A DNA stretch of 6,144 nucleotides from an uncultured beta proteobacterium (GTDB lineage Bacteria > Pseudomonadota > Gammaproteobacteria > Burkholderiales > Burkholderiaceae_C), in contig CAILKA010000229.1 of assembly GCA_903834645.1 (NCBI GenBank), forward strand, positions 1 to 6,144, in the 5' to 3' direction. Below the pieces are notes generated by a model, which saw only the letters and a list, made by a program, of their open reading frames with translations, ran no database searches and was not told the DNA's origin. This document shows, in pieces, positions 1 through 5,913 of this stretch (position 1 is the stretch's first letter; every line of letters begins with the position of its first letter). The translations under genes were made by a program, and so were the position numbers.

Positions 1-661
1 GCACGACGGGGCTGCCGATGAGGTGATCACTCACCTCCGAGGGCACGCCCCAGACGATGTTGAGCACGCCCTTGGGCAGGCCGGCGTCGTGGAAGAGCTG
101 GGCAAGGGCCACGACGGCGCTCGGCGTGTCTTCCGGGCCCTTGAGGATGATCGAGCAGCCCGCGCCCACGGCCGCCGAGATCTTGCGGATGGCCTGGTTG
201 AAGGGGAAGTTCCACGGCGAGAAGGCGGCCACCACCCCCACCGGCTCGCGCAGCACCGTCTGGCGCACGCCGTCCACGCGCGCGGGGATCACGCGGCCGT
301 AGATGCGGCGGCACTCCTCGGCGTGCCACTCGGCGTGCTCGGCGCAGAACACCACCTCGCCCGTGCTCTCGGCCAGCGGCTTGCCCTGGTCCATCGTCAT
401 CGCGCGGCCGATGTCCGCGGCGCGCTCGCGCGCGAGCTCGGCCACCTTGCGCAGCACCTTGCTGCGCTCCAGCGGCGAGCTCTTCTTCCAGCTCTCGAAG
501 GCGCGCGCCGCGGCGGCCAGCGCCCGGTCGAGGTCCTCGCGCGTGGCGTGAGGCAGCTTGCCGATCACCTCGTGCGTGGCGGGGTTGACGATGTCTTGCT
601 CGCGGCGGCCGCCGCCGTGGATGAATTCACCGTCGATGTAGAGGCTCAGGGTCGGGTACAT
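1..661 (-). CDS. NAD-type aldehyde dehydrogenase, N-terminal part (3' end beyond window)
   Basis: Oxidises an aldehyde to a carboxylic acid with NAD(P)+ in the cytoplasm. Only the first 220 residues are in the window, and the frame is open to base 2; family members are usually 470-500 residues. Seen: an N-terminal strand pair (LYIDGEF, residues 7-13; VNPATHEVIG, 25-34), then the coenzyme fold with FSPWNFPFNQ (147-156), where N151 is the oxyanion-hole Asn, and KGPEDTP (174-180). K174 and E177 fit the K-x-x-E pattern of NAD-preferring enzymes. The catalytic Cys and general-base Glu lie beyond the left edge, so activity cannot be judged. ATG at 661 is chosen because the protein aligns from its first residues and a purine-rich GGAAGGA lies upstream. 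It starts 33 bases after an alcohol dehydrogenase gene, whose aldehyde product it may consume. Sequence style resembles the succinate-semialdehyde dehydrogenase-like groups; the substrate is not readable. Confidence 0.93.
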   Translation of the reverse strand, partial: MYPTLSLYIDGEFIHGGGRREQDIVNPATHEVIGKLPHATREDLDRALAAAARAFESWKKSSPLERSKVLRKVAELARERAADIGRAMTMDQGKPLAESTGEVVFCAEHAEWHAEECRRIYGRVIPARVDGVRQTVLREPVGVVAAFSPWNFPFNQAIRKISAAVGAGCSIILKGPEDTPSAVVALAQLFHDAGLPKGVLNIVWGVPSEVSDHLIGSPVV

Positions 662-671
662 GGTGTGCGCG

Positions 672-678
672 TTCCTTC
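672..678 (-). promoter_or_regulatory. Ribosome binding site of the aldehyde dehydrogenase gene
   Basis: GGAAGGA on the minus strand, ending 10 bases before the ATG at 661. The spacing is slightly long, which may mean moderate initiation or coupling to the alcohol dehydrogenase gene that stops 33 bases upstream. Confidence 0.5.
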
Positions 679-694
679 CAGGCGAAGCGGGGGT

Positions 695-1747
695 TCAGGG
701 AACCAGGATCGTACGGCCGACGACGCGGCCCTCGTGCAGCGCCTGCAGGGCCTCGTTGGCTTCGTCCAGCGGGCGCTGCGTGACCGGAATGGGCGCCAGG
801 CCCTTCTCGCGTGCAAGCGCCACGAGCTCGCGCAGCTCGGCGAGCGTACCCACATAGGAGCCCTGGATCGTCAGCGGACGCAGCGGGATCACCGGCAGCG
901 GCAGCGTGATGTCTCCGCCCATCAGGCCGCAGATCACGATGTGGCCACCGCGTGCGCAGCTCGCCACAGCCGTGGAGACGGTGGGGGTGGCGCCCACCAG
1001 GTCGAGCACGGCGCGCGCGCCACCGCCGGTGGCGGCCTGGATCTGCGCGACGACGTCGCTGGCGCGGGCGTCGATCACCTTCAGGGCTCCGGCGGCCAGC
1101 GCCGCCTCGCGCTTGACGGGGTCGATGTCCACGACGATGGCGCCCTGGCCGCCCAGCGCCTTGAGCACCTCGATGGCCATGAGGCCGAGGCCGCCGGCGC
1201 CGATGATGACGACGGGGCCCTCGTGCAGGCGCGCGCCGAACTTGCGCAGCGCGCTGTAGGTGGTCAGGCCCGCACAGGCCAGCGGCGTGGCCGCAGCCGG
1301 GTCGAGCCCGTCGATGTCCACCAGGTAGCGCGGGTGGGGCACCACCGTGTACTCCGCAAAGCCGCCGGGCTGCTTGATGCCCATCACCTGCGGCTGGGTG
1401 CACAGGTTCTCCTCCCCGCGCCGGCAGGCGGCGCACTCGCCGCAGCCGATCCACGGGTGCACGAGCATCGTACGGCCCAAGGGCACGGGGCCGGCCTCGG
1501 AGCCTGCGGACACCACCTCGCCCACGATCTCGTGGCTCAGCGTGAGCGGGGGCTTGATGCCGCGCTCGGCCAGCGTGAGCTTCTTGCCCCCGCCGATGTC
1601 GTAGTGCCCTTCCCACAGGTGCAGGTCGGTGTGGCACAGGCCGGCCGCGCGCACCTTCACGAGCACCTGGGTGCCTTGCGGGGTGGGAACGGGCTTGTCC
1701 ACGCGCTCGAGGGGTTGGCCGTGGTGGATGACGCAGTAGCAGCGCAT
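695..1747 (-). CDS. Zinc-dependent alcohol dehydrogenase, 6-hydroxyhexanoate dehydrogenase-like (copy 1)
   Basis: A 350-residue medium-chain dehydrogenase/reductase that interconverts an alcohol and an aldehyde with a nicotinamide cofactor. Complete by family length. Catalytic-zinc ligands are C38 (GLCHTD), H72 and C158; structural-zinc ligands are C102, C105, C108 and C116 in a GCGECAAC-x7-C pattern. The Rossmann glycine motif GAGGLG is at 183-188, and acidic D207 at the end of the second strand suggests NAD+ rather than NADP+. The motif around the zinc histidine reads SHE where most relatives have GHE. Overall pattern (YDIGGG, HPWIGCG, VPHPRYL, GSYVGTL) recalls the 6-hydroxyhexanoate dehydrogenase-like group; substrate assignment is inference. 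It lies 54 bases after phaC and 33 before the aldehyde dehydrogenase gene, and is a diverged paralogue of the dehydrogenase at 3323-4372. The start has AAGAGG nine bases upstream. Confidence 0.93.
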   Translation of the reverse strand: MRCYCVIHHGQPLERVDKPVPTPQGTQVLVKVRAAGLCHTDLHLWEGHYDIGGGKKLTLAERGIKPPLTLSHEIVGEVVSAGSEAGPVPLGRTMLVHPWIGCGECAACRRGEENLCTQPQVMGIKQPGGFAEYTVVPHPRYLVDIDGLDPAAATPLACAGLTTYSALRKFGARLHEGPVVIIGAGGLGLMAIEVLKALGGQGAIVVDIDPVKREAALAAGALKVIDARASDVVAQIQAATGGGARAVLDLVGATPTVSTAVASCARGGHIVICGLMGGDITLPLPVIPLRPLTIQGSYVGTLAELRELVALAREKGLAPIPVTQRPLDEANEALQALHEGRVVGRTILVP

Positions 1748-1756
1748 GCGGGGTGA

Positions 1757-1762
1757 CCTCTT
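1757..1762 (-). promoter_or_regulatory. Ribosome binding site of alcohol dehydrogenase copy 1
   Basis: AAGAGG on the minus strand, nine bases before the ATG at 1747, inside the 54-base gap after phaC. It supports this start and independent initiation. The gap also holds a short tandem of GGCGAA-like units (near 1784-1795) but no clear hairpin plus T-tract. Confidence 0.5.
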
Positions 1763-1801
1763 GCAGGAAAGGAGATGTCGGGAAGGCGAAGGCGCTCGGG
1801 C

Positions 1802-2872
1802 TCAGGCCGATCGAGGCGCCAGCCAGGCGTCCAGTGCGGGCCACATGCGCAGTTGCGCGCCGCGGCCGGCCACCAGGCCGACGTGGCCGCCCTTGACGAT
1901 GGTCTCGGTCTTGTCGGGGCTGCCGGCCAGGCGCACGAGGTCGCGCGAGGAGGCGTAAGGCGTGATGTGGTCGTCCTGCGCGAGCAGGTGCAGCAGCGGC
2001 ACGCGGATGGCGCCGAGATCGACACGCTGGCCGCCGATCTCCCAGGTGCCCTGCACGAGCCGGTTCTCGCGCAGGAAGCCGTTGACCATCTGGCGAAAGA
2101 CGCCGCCGGGGAAGGGGACGTTGTCGCTCTCCCACTTGCCCATTCGCAGGAAGCTGCGAACGACCTCGTCCTGGTCGACCTGGTTCAGCACGTTCATCGC
2201 GCCAGCCACCTTGCCGAAGGGCCGCAGCGCGCGCAGCGCGTTTTGCACCCAGTCGGCCGGCACGTTGCCGTACTGCTCGATGAGGCTCTCCTCGTCGAAG
2301 CGCTCGCCCATCCAGGCCTTGAGCGACTCCAGGCCGTCGCCGTTGACGGGGGCGGCCATGCACACGAGGTTGCGCACCGGAGCCTTCGGGTGCAGCGCGG
2401 TGTGGAGCACCGCCAGCAGCCCGCCCACGCAGTAGCCCAGCAGCGTGAGCTCGCGCTCGCCGCTGTCTTGCAGCACGCGCTCGATGCAGCGCGGCAGGCG
2501 GTCGAGGACGTAGTCCTCGAGCACGAGGTGCTGGTGCTCGCGCCGCGGGCGGCCCCACTCGATGAGGTAGACGTCGTAGCCGTGGCGCAGCAGGTACTCG
2601 ACCATGCTCTGGCCAGGCACGAGGTCGAGGATGGTGGGCTGATTGACGAGCGAGGTGACCACGAGCACCGGGGTGCGGTAGACGCTCTCCACGAGGGGCC
2701 GGTAGTGGTGCAGCTTAAGCGTGCCCTGGGCGTGGATCGTGTCCTTGGGTGTGACGCCCAGGGGCCCGGCCATCTGGTCGAAGTCCTCAGCGGGCAGGCC
2801 CATGCGGGCCAGCGTGCGCTGGATGGGGTGGGGCAGGCGCGGTGTGGCGCTCGCCTCGGGGGCGTGGCTCAT
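1802..2872 (-). CDS. phaC: Class III-type polyhydroxyalkanoate synthase catalytic subunit PhaC
   Basis: Polymerises (R)-hydroxyacyl-CoA thioesters into polyester at the granule surface, releasing CoA. The product is 356 residues, matching the roughly 355 of class III PhaC and far below the 560-600 of class I and II enzymes. It is an alpha/beta hydrolase with the synthase lipase-like box GYCVGG (146-151), nucleophile C148, and the expected partners D301 (in AQDDH) and H330 (in KGGHVG). Each is one residue earlier than in the Allochromatium vinosum enzyme as I recall it (C149, D302, H331). Other family marks are VTSLVNQPTILDL (72-84), DVYLIEWG (100-107) and the ESDNVPFPGG segment (248-257). The open frame extends upstream to 3121, but that part is a shadow of the preceding gene. 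The ATG at 2872 is chosen because homology begins there, AAGG lies six bases before it, and it follows the phaE-like stop by one base (TGA-G-ATG), suggesting coupled synthesis of the two subunits. Confidence 0.95.
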   Translation of the reverse strand: MSHAPEASATPRLPHPIQRTLARMGLPAEDFDQMAGPLGVTPKDTIHAQGTLKLHHYRPLVESVYRTPVLVVTSLVNQPTILDLVPGQSMVEYLLRHGYDVYLIEWGRPRREHQHLVLEDYVLDRLPRCIERVLQDSGERELTLLGYCVGGLLAVLHTALHPKAPVRNLVCMAAPVNGDGLESLKAWMGERFDEESLIEQYGNVPADWVQNALRALRPFGKVAGAMNVLNQVDQDEVVRSFLRMGKWESDNVPFPGGVFRQMVNGFLRENRLVQGTWEIGGQRVDLGAIRVPLLHLLAQDDHITPYASSRDLVRLAGSPDKTETIVKGGHVGLVAGRGAQLRMWPALDAWLAPRSA

Positions 2873-2873
2873 C

Positions 2874-3311
2874 TCAGGCCTTAGGGGAAGCGGGGCGCCG
2901 GTTGCGCGCCGGGCGCGCAGGCGCCACCGAAGCTGCCGGTACCGCCGACTCGAGCGCGGTGCGCAACCGCGAAAGCTCGGCGGCCACCCCCGCCAACCCG
3001 TCTTCCACGCGGCCCAGGCGTTCGTCCAGGGCCTCGAGGTCGCTGCGCGAGGGCAGGTTGGAAGCCGCCAGCGAGGCCTGCGCCATCTCGCCGAAAAGGC
3101 GATGCGCCATGCGCAGCTCATCGAGGTGGCGGTTGAGCGCGCCGCCAGAGCGCGGGTCCTTGAGCAGTTGCGAAACGGCCTCGCTCCACTGTGACTCCGA
3201 GCGCGCCACCCAGTCGCGCCACATGGCCAGCGGGCTGAGGGTGTTCCAGTCGAGGGTATCGGCCGCAGCCGGTGCGCCGGCCGGGGGCGGCGCCTTCTTG
3301 GTCGTGGTCAT
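2874..3311 (-). CDS. phaE: Small PhaE/PhaR-like accessory subunit of the PHA synthase
   Basis: Predicted partner of the PhaC encoded immediately downstream; class III and IV synthases need PhaE or PhaR for full activity. Only 145 residues, against about 350 for classical PhaE and about 200 for PhaR. In order: a Pro/Ala-rich N-terminus (1-18); a Trp-bearing helix, WNTLSPLAMWRDWVARSE (22-39), resembling the start of PhaE-type proteins; an amphipathic stretch (55-85); then NLPSRSDLEALDERL (85-99), which recalls the conserved PhaE C-terminal N-(M/L)-P-(T/S)-R-S block. A helix with Leu/Val at 92, 95, 99, 102, 106, 109, 113, 116 and 120 makes a regular 3-4 heptad coiled coil. The tail (121-145) is Pro/Ala/Arg/Lys rich. 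The ATG at 3311 follows the dehydrogenase stop by 11 bases with no clear Shine-Dalgarno, so initiation may depend on coupling. Subunit type (PhaE or PhaR) is uncertain; the role rests on position and motif. Confidence 0.8.
   Translation of the reverse strand: MTTTKKAPPPAGAPAAADTLDWNTLSPLAMWRDWVARSESQWSEAVSQLLKDPRSGGALNRHLDELRMAHRLFGEMAQASLAASNLPSRSDLEALDERLGRVEDGLAGVAAELSRLRTALESAVPAASVAPARPARNRRPASPKA
2879..2882 (-). promoter_or_regulatory. Ribosome binding site of phaC inside the phaE-like gene
   Basis: AAGG on the minus strand, six bases before the phaC ATG at 2872, inside the last codons of the phaE-like gene. It decides in favour of this start over the longer open frame that begins at 3121. 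Confidence 0.55.
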
Positions 3312-3322
3312 GGGCTCGGGGC

Positions 3323-4372
3323 TCAGGGCTTGAGGATCGTGCGGCCGCGGATGCGCCCGGCGCGAAGGTCTTCCAGCGCCTGCGTGGCCTGCGCCAGCGG
3401 GGTGGTGGTCAGCGGCAGCCCGGGCAGCACGCCGCTGCGCGCGATCGCCATCAGCTCCTGCATCTCCTGCAGGCTGCCCACGTAGGAGCCCATCACGCTC
3501 ACGGCCTTCATCGACACCATCGCTGGCACGATCGGCGTGGAGCCGCCGAACAGGCCCACGCACACGAGCTTGCCGGCCTTGCGCAGCGCGCCGAAGCCGA
3601 AGTTGAAGGTGGCCGCCGCGCCGACGAAGTCGATGGCCGCGGCCACGCCGCCGCCGGTGGCCTTGACGAGCGACTTGAGCGCACCGTCGGCCTTGGGGTC
3701 GATCACCTGGCCGGCACCGGCCTCGCGGGCGATATCCCATTTGGCGGGGTCGAGCTCGACGACGATCGGGGGCGTGTCGAACATCTGGCGCGCCAGGCGG
3801 ATGCCCGACAGGCCCACTCCGCCAGCGCCGATGATCAGCAGCGGATCGCGCGGACCCAACGGCGCCACCTTCTTGAGCGCGCTGTAGGCCGTCAGGCCCG
3901 AGCAGGCGTAGGTGCAGGCCTGCTCCTCCTCCAGCGAGCCGAACTCGAGCAGGTAGCGCGGGTGCGGCACGACGACGTGGTCGGCAAAGCCGCCGTCGCG
4001 GTGCACGCCCAGGGCCCGCGGGCTGTTGCACAGGTGTTCCTGCCCGGCCTCGCACAGCGAGCAGCTGCCGCACCCGATCCACGGGAACACCACGCGCCGG
4101 TCACCCAGCTGCACACCGCTTGCCTCGGGGCCCACGGCCACGACGGTGCCGGCGATCTCGTGGCCGAGCGTGCGCGGGGGCTGCAGGGCGCGGGTCATGT
4201 CGAGCTTGGCGTCGCCGCCGAGGTCGAAGTAGCCATCGTGCAGGTGCACGTCGCTGTGGCACACGCCGCAGCTGCCCACGCGCACGACGACCTCGCTGCC
4301 CTGAGGCTGCGGGGTGTCTCGGATGACCTGCGACAAGGGGCGGCCGAAGGCCTCGAGCTGATAGCTCAGCAT
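3323..4372 (-). CDS. Zinc-dependent alcohol dehydrogenase, 6-hydroxyhexanoate dehydrogenase-like (copy 2)
   Basis: A 349-residue medium-chain alcohol dehydrogenase, full length. Catalytic-zinc ligands are C38 (GVCHSD), H71 (in the standard GHE motif) and C157 (ACSGLTAYSAL); structural-zinc ligands are C101, C104, C107 and C115. The cofactor loop GAGGVG is at 182-187, and E206 at the end of the next strand points to NAD+. It shares PWIGCG, VPHPRYL, GSYVGSL and the closing RTILKP with the dehydrogenase at 695-1747; roughly half the residues match in the zinc-binding block, so they are paralogues and not a recent duplicate. The 6-hydroxyhexanoate dehydrogenase-like group is the closest I recognise; the true substrate could be another primary alcohol or omega-hydroxy acid. 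It is the first gene after the transporter block, 75 bases from livF, with a strong AGGAG six bases before its ATG, and 11 bases separate its stop from the phaE-like gene. Confidence 0.93.
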   Translation of the reverse strand: MLSYQLEAFGRPLSQVIRDTPQPQGSEVVVRVGSCGVCHSDVHLHDGYFDLGGDAKLDMTRALQPPRTLGHEIAGTVVAVGPEASGVQLGDRRVVFPWIGCGSCSLCEAGQEHLCNSPRALGVHRDGGFADHVVVPHPRYLLEFGSLEEEQACTYACSGLTAYSALKKVAPLGPRDPLLIIGAGGVGLSGIRLARQMFDTPPIVVELDPAKWDIAREAGAGQVIDPKADGALKSLVKATGGGVAAAIDFVGAAATFNFGFGALRKAGKLVCVGLFGGSTPIVPAMVSMKAVSVMGSYVGSLQEMQELMAIARSGVLPGLPLTTTPLAQATQALEDLRAGRIRGRTILKP

Positions 4373-4447
4373 GACAGTCTCCTGAAGGTTCTGGTGAGGT
4401 TCGTGGACGCGAAGACGGAAAGCGCGCAGGCGCGTGCAGCGGCCGGC
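4373..4447 (-). other. 75-base gap between livF and the dehydrogenase-synthase block
   Basis: The longest non-coding stretch in the window and the only reasonable place for an internal promoter or a terminator. On the minus strand it holds a GC-rich first half, a pyrimidine-rich middle and the AGGAG ribosome site at its end. I see no convincing -35/-10 pair and no hairpin followed by T residues, so the genes on both sides may share a transcript. Confidence 0.4.
4379..4383 (-). promoter_or_regulatory. Ribosome binding site of alcohol dehydrogenase copy 2
   Basis: AGGAG on the minus strand, six bases before the ATG at 4372. It is one of the strongest ribosome sites in the window and fixes the start of this gene. 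Confidence 0.7.
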
Positions 4448-5164
4448 TCAGACGCCGAGGTAGGCGGCGAGTTGCGGGTCCTCGCGCAGCGCGGCCGAGG
4501 CGCCGCTCATCACGACCTGGCCCTTTTGCAGCACGACGGCGCGGTCTGAGTTCGCGAGCACCTTGCGGTAGTCGCGGTCGACAATCAGCGTGGCGATGCC
4601 GTCGGCGCGGATCTGGCCGATGACGCGCCAGATCTCGGCCACGATGAGCGGCGCCAGCCCCTCAGTGGCTTCGTCCAGGATGATGAGCTCGGGCTGCGTC
4701 ATGAGCGCACGCCCAATCGAGAGCATCTGCTGCTCCCCGCCCGAGAGCTGCGCGCCGAGGTTGCCCACGCGCTCGGCCAGCCGCGGGAAGGTCTGCATCA
4801 CGCGCTCGTAGGTCCAGGCGCGGTTCGGGTCGGTGGCCGCGCGCGCGGCCATCACGAGGTTCTCGCGCACCGTGAGGTTGGGGAACACCCCGCGGCCCTC
4901 GGGCACGTAGGCCACGCCGCGGCGCGCTACCTCGTGCGGCCGGGCGCGCGAGACGTCGTGGCCGAAGAGCTGGATGCGGCCGTCGCGTTGCGCCACGTGG
5001 CCCAGCAGCGTGCGGATGAGGGTGCTCTTGCCCATGCCGTTGCGCCCGAGCAGGCCCACCGTCTCGCCGCGGCCGACCTGCAGCGCCACCCCGTGCAGGA
5101 TGTGGCTCGAGCCGTACCAGGCGTGGAGGTCGTGGGCGTCCAGGATGAGGTCGGACATCGTCAT
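4448..5164 (-). CDS. livF: Branched-chain amino acid-type ABC transporter ATPase LivF
   Basis: One of two ATP-hydrolysing subunits that drive a Liv-type importer at the inner membrane face. At 238 residues it is the usual LivF length and intact: Walker A GRNGMGKST (40-48), the LivF-typical Q-loop region PEGRGVFPNLTV (88-99), signature LSGGEQQ (140-146), Walker B LIILDE (160-165) followed by ATEGLAP (166-172), and the C-terminal AAYLGV common in the family. The switch region reads IVDRDYRK (194-201); E. coli LivF has VEQN here, so the usual Asn is replaced by Asp. The first ATG (5164) is preferred over the one two codons later because GGAGG lies eight bases before it and it follows the livG stop by one base (TGA-G-ATG). 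Substrates of such transporters include branched-chain amino acids, but also amides, urea and aromatic acids, so the cargo is open. Confidence 0.93.
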   Translation of the reverse strand: MTMSDLILDAHDLHAWYGSSHILHGVALQVGRGETVGLLGRNGMGKSTLIRTLLGHVAQRDGRIQLFGHDVSRARPHEVARRGVAYVPEGRGVFPNLTVRENLVMAARAATDPNRAWTYERVMQTFPRLAERVGNLGAQLSGGEQQMLSIGRALMTQPELIILDEATEGLAPLIVAEIWRVIGQIRADGIATLIVDRDYRKVLANSDRAVVLQKGQVVMSGASAALREDPQLAAYLGV

Positions 5165-5172
5165 CTCAGTGC

Positions 5173-5177
5173 CCTCC
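5173..5177 (-). promoter_or_regulatory. Ribosome binding site of livF inside livG
   Basis: GGAGG on the minus strand, eight bases before the ATG at 5164 and fourteen before the alternative ATG at 5158. It favours the first start and lies in the last codons of livG. Confidence 0.6.
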
Positions 5178-5780
5178 CAGGTAGGCGGCCTGCACCTCGG
5201 CGCTGTTGCGCACGGCCTGCGGCGAATCGGAGGCGATCACGCTGCCGTTGACCATCACCGTGATGCGGTCGGCGATGCGGAAGACCGCGTCCATGTCGTG
5301 CTCGATGAGCAGGATGGCGTGCTCGGCACGCAGTTCGGCCAGCAGGTCGAGCATGCGGTCGGTCTCCTCCGCGCCCATGCCGGCCAGCGGTTCGTCCAGC
5401 AGCAGCACCTGCGGCGCGGTGGCCAGGCACATCGCGATCTCGAGCTGGCGCTTCTGGCCGTGGCTGAGCAGCCCGGCCGGGCGGTCCAGGAAGTCCGCCA
5501 GGCCCACGCGCGTGGCGGCCTCGAGCGCCACCGGGGCGCTGTGGCGGCAGCGTGCGGCGCCCTCCCACCAGCGCCAGGGCAGCGGCGTGCGCGCCTGGGC
5601 GGCCAGGCGGCAGTTCTCCGCCACTGTGAAACTCGGGTAGATGGTGGTGCGCTGGTAGCTGCGCCCCAGCCCCGCACGGGCGCGGCGCGGCTGCGACCAC
5701 GCCGTGACGTCCTGGCCGAGCAGCTCCACCGTGCCTTCGGAGGCGGGGATCTCGCCCGACAGGATGTTCACGAGCGTGGA

Positions 5781-5783
5781 CTA
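5781..5783 (-). other. In-frame amber codon in livG Walker A
   Basis: TAG on the coding strand where the conserved lysine codon (AAG by neighbouring codon use) is expected. One A-to-T change accounts for it. The frame is open and homologous on both sides. Confidence 0.9.
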
Positions 5784-5913
5784 GCCCGCCCCATAGGTGC
5801 CGATGACGGCATGCACCTGGCCGCGCGCGAGCTCGAGCGAGACGCGGTTCACCGCCACGAGGCCGCCCCAGCGGCGCGTGATGTCGCGCCCGCGCAGCAG
5901 CACCTTGGGCGTC

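Noticed and set aside
23..1756. 577-codon plus-strand open frame opposite the aldehyde and alcohol dehydrogenase genes
   Set aside because: Its translation is Arg/Ala/His-rich with no recognisable domain, and it runs antisense to two clear genes. Long antisense frames are expected when G/C third positions suppress stops.
1779..1800. Possible terminator or regulatory hairpin in the phaC-dehydrogenase gap
   Set aside because: The segment is a short imperfect tandem of GGCGAA-like units, not an inverted repeat, and no T-tract follows it.
627..2558. 643-codon minus-strand open frame across phaC and dehydrogenase copy 1
   Set aside because: It is in a different frame from both genes, its protein is low-complexity Arg/Ala/Gly/Pro, and it spans the end of one well-supported gene and most of the other.
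2873..3121. 83-residue N-terminal extension of PhaC from the ATG at 3121
   Set aside because: The extension is Arg/Trp-rich, has no PhaC similarity, and is the out-of-frame reading of the phaE-like gene. The ATG at 2872 has homology from the start, a ribosome site and the expected length.
3312..4082. Upstream extension of the phaE-like frame to 4082
   Set aside because: This part is an off-frame shadow of dehydrogenase copy 2 with no domain. The PhaE-like protein begins at the ATG at 3311.
3272..4549. 425-codon plus-strand open frame opposite dehydrogenase copy 2 and the end of livF
   Set aside because: It is antisense to well-supported genes and its translation is His/Ala/Gln/Arg-rich with no domain.
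5781..5783. TAG read as pyrrolysine or another recoded residue
   Set aside because: The position needs lysine for ATP binding, no recoding signal is visible, and pyrrolysine use is confined to other organisms and proteins. Mutation or sequence error is simpler.
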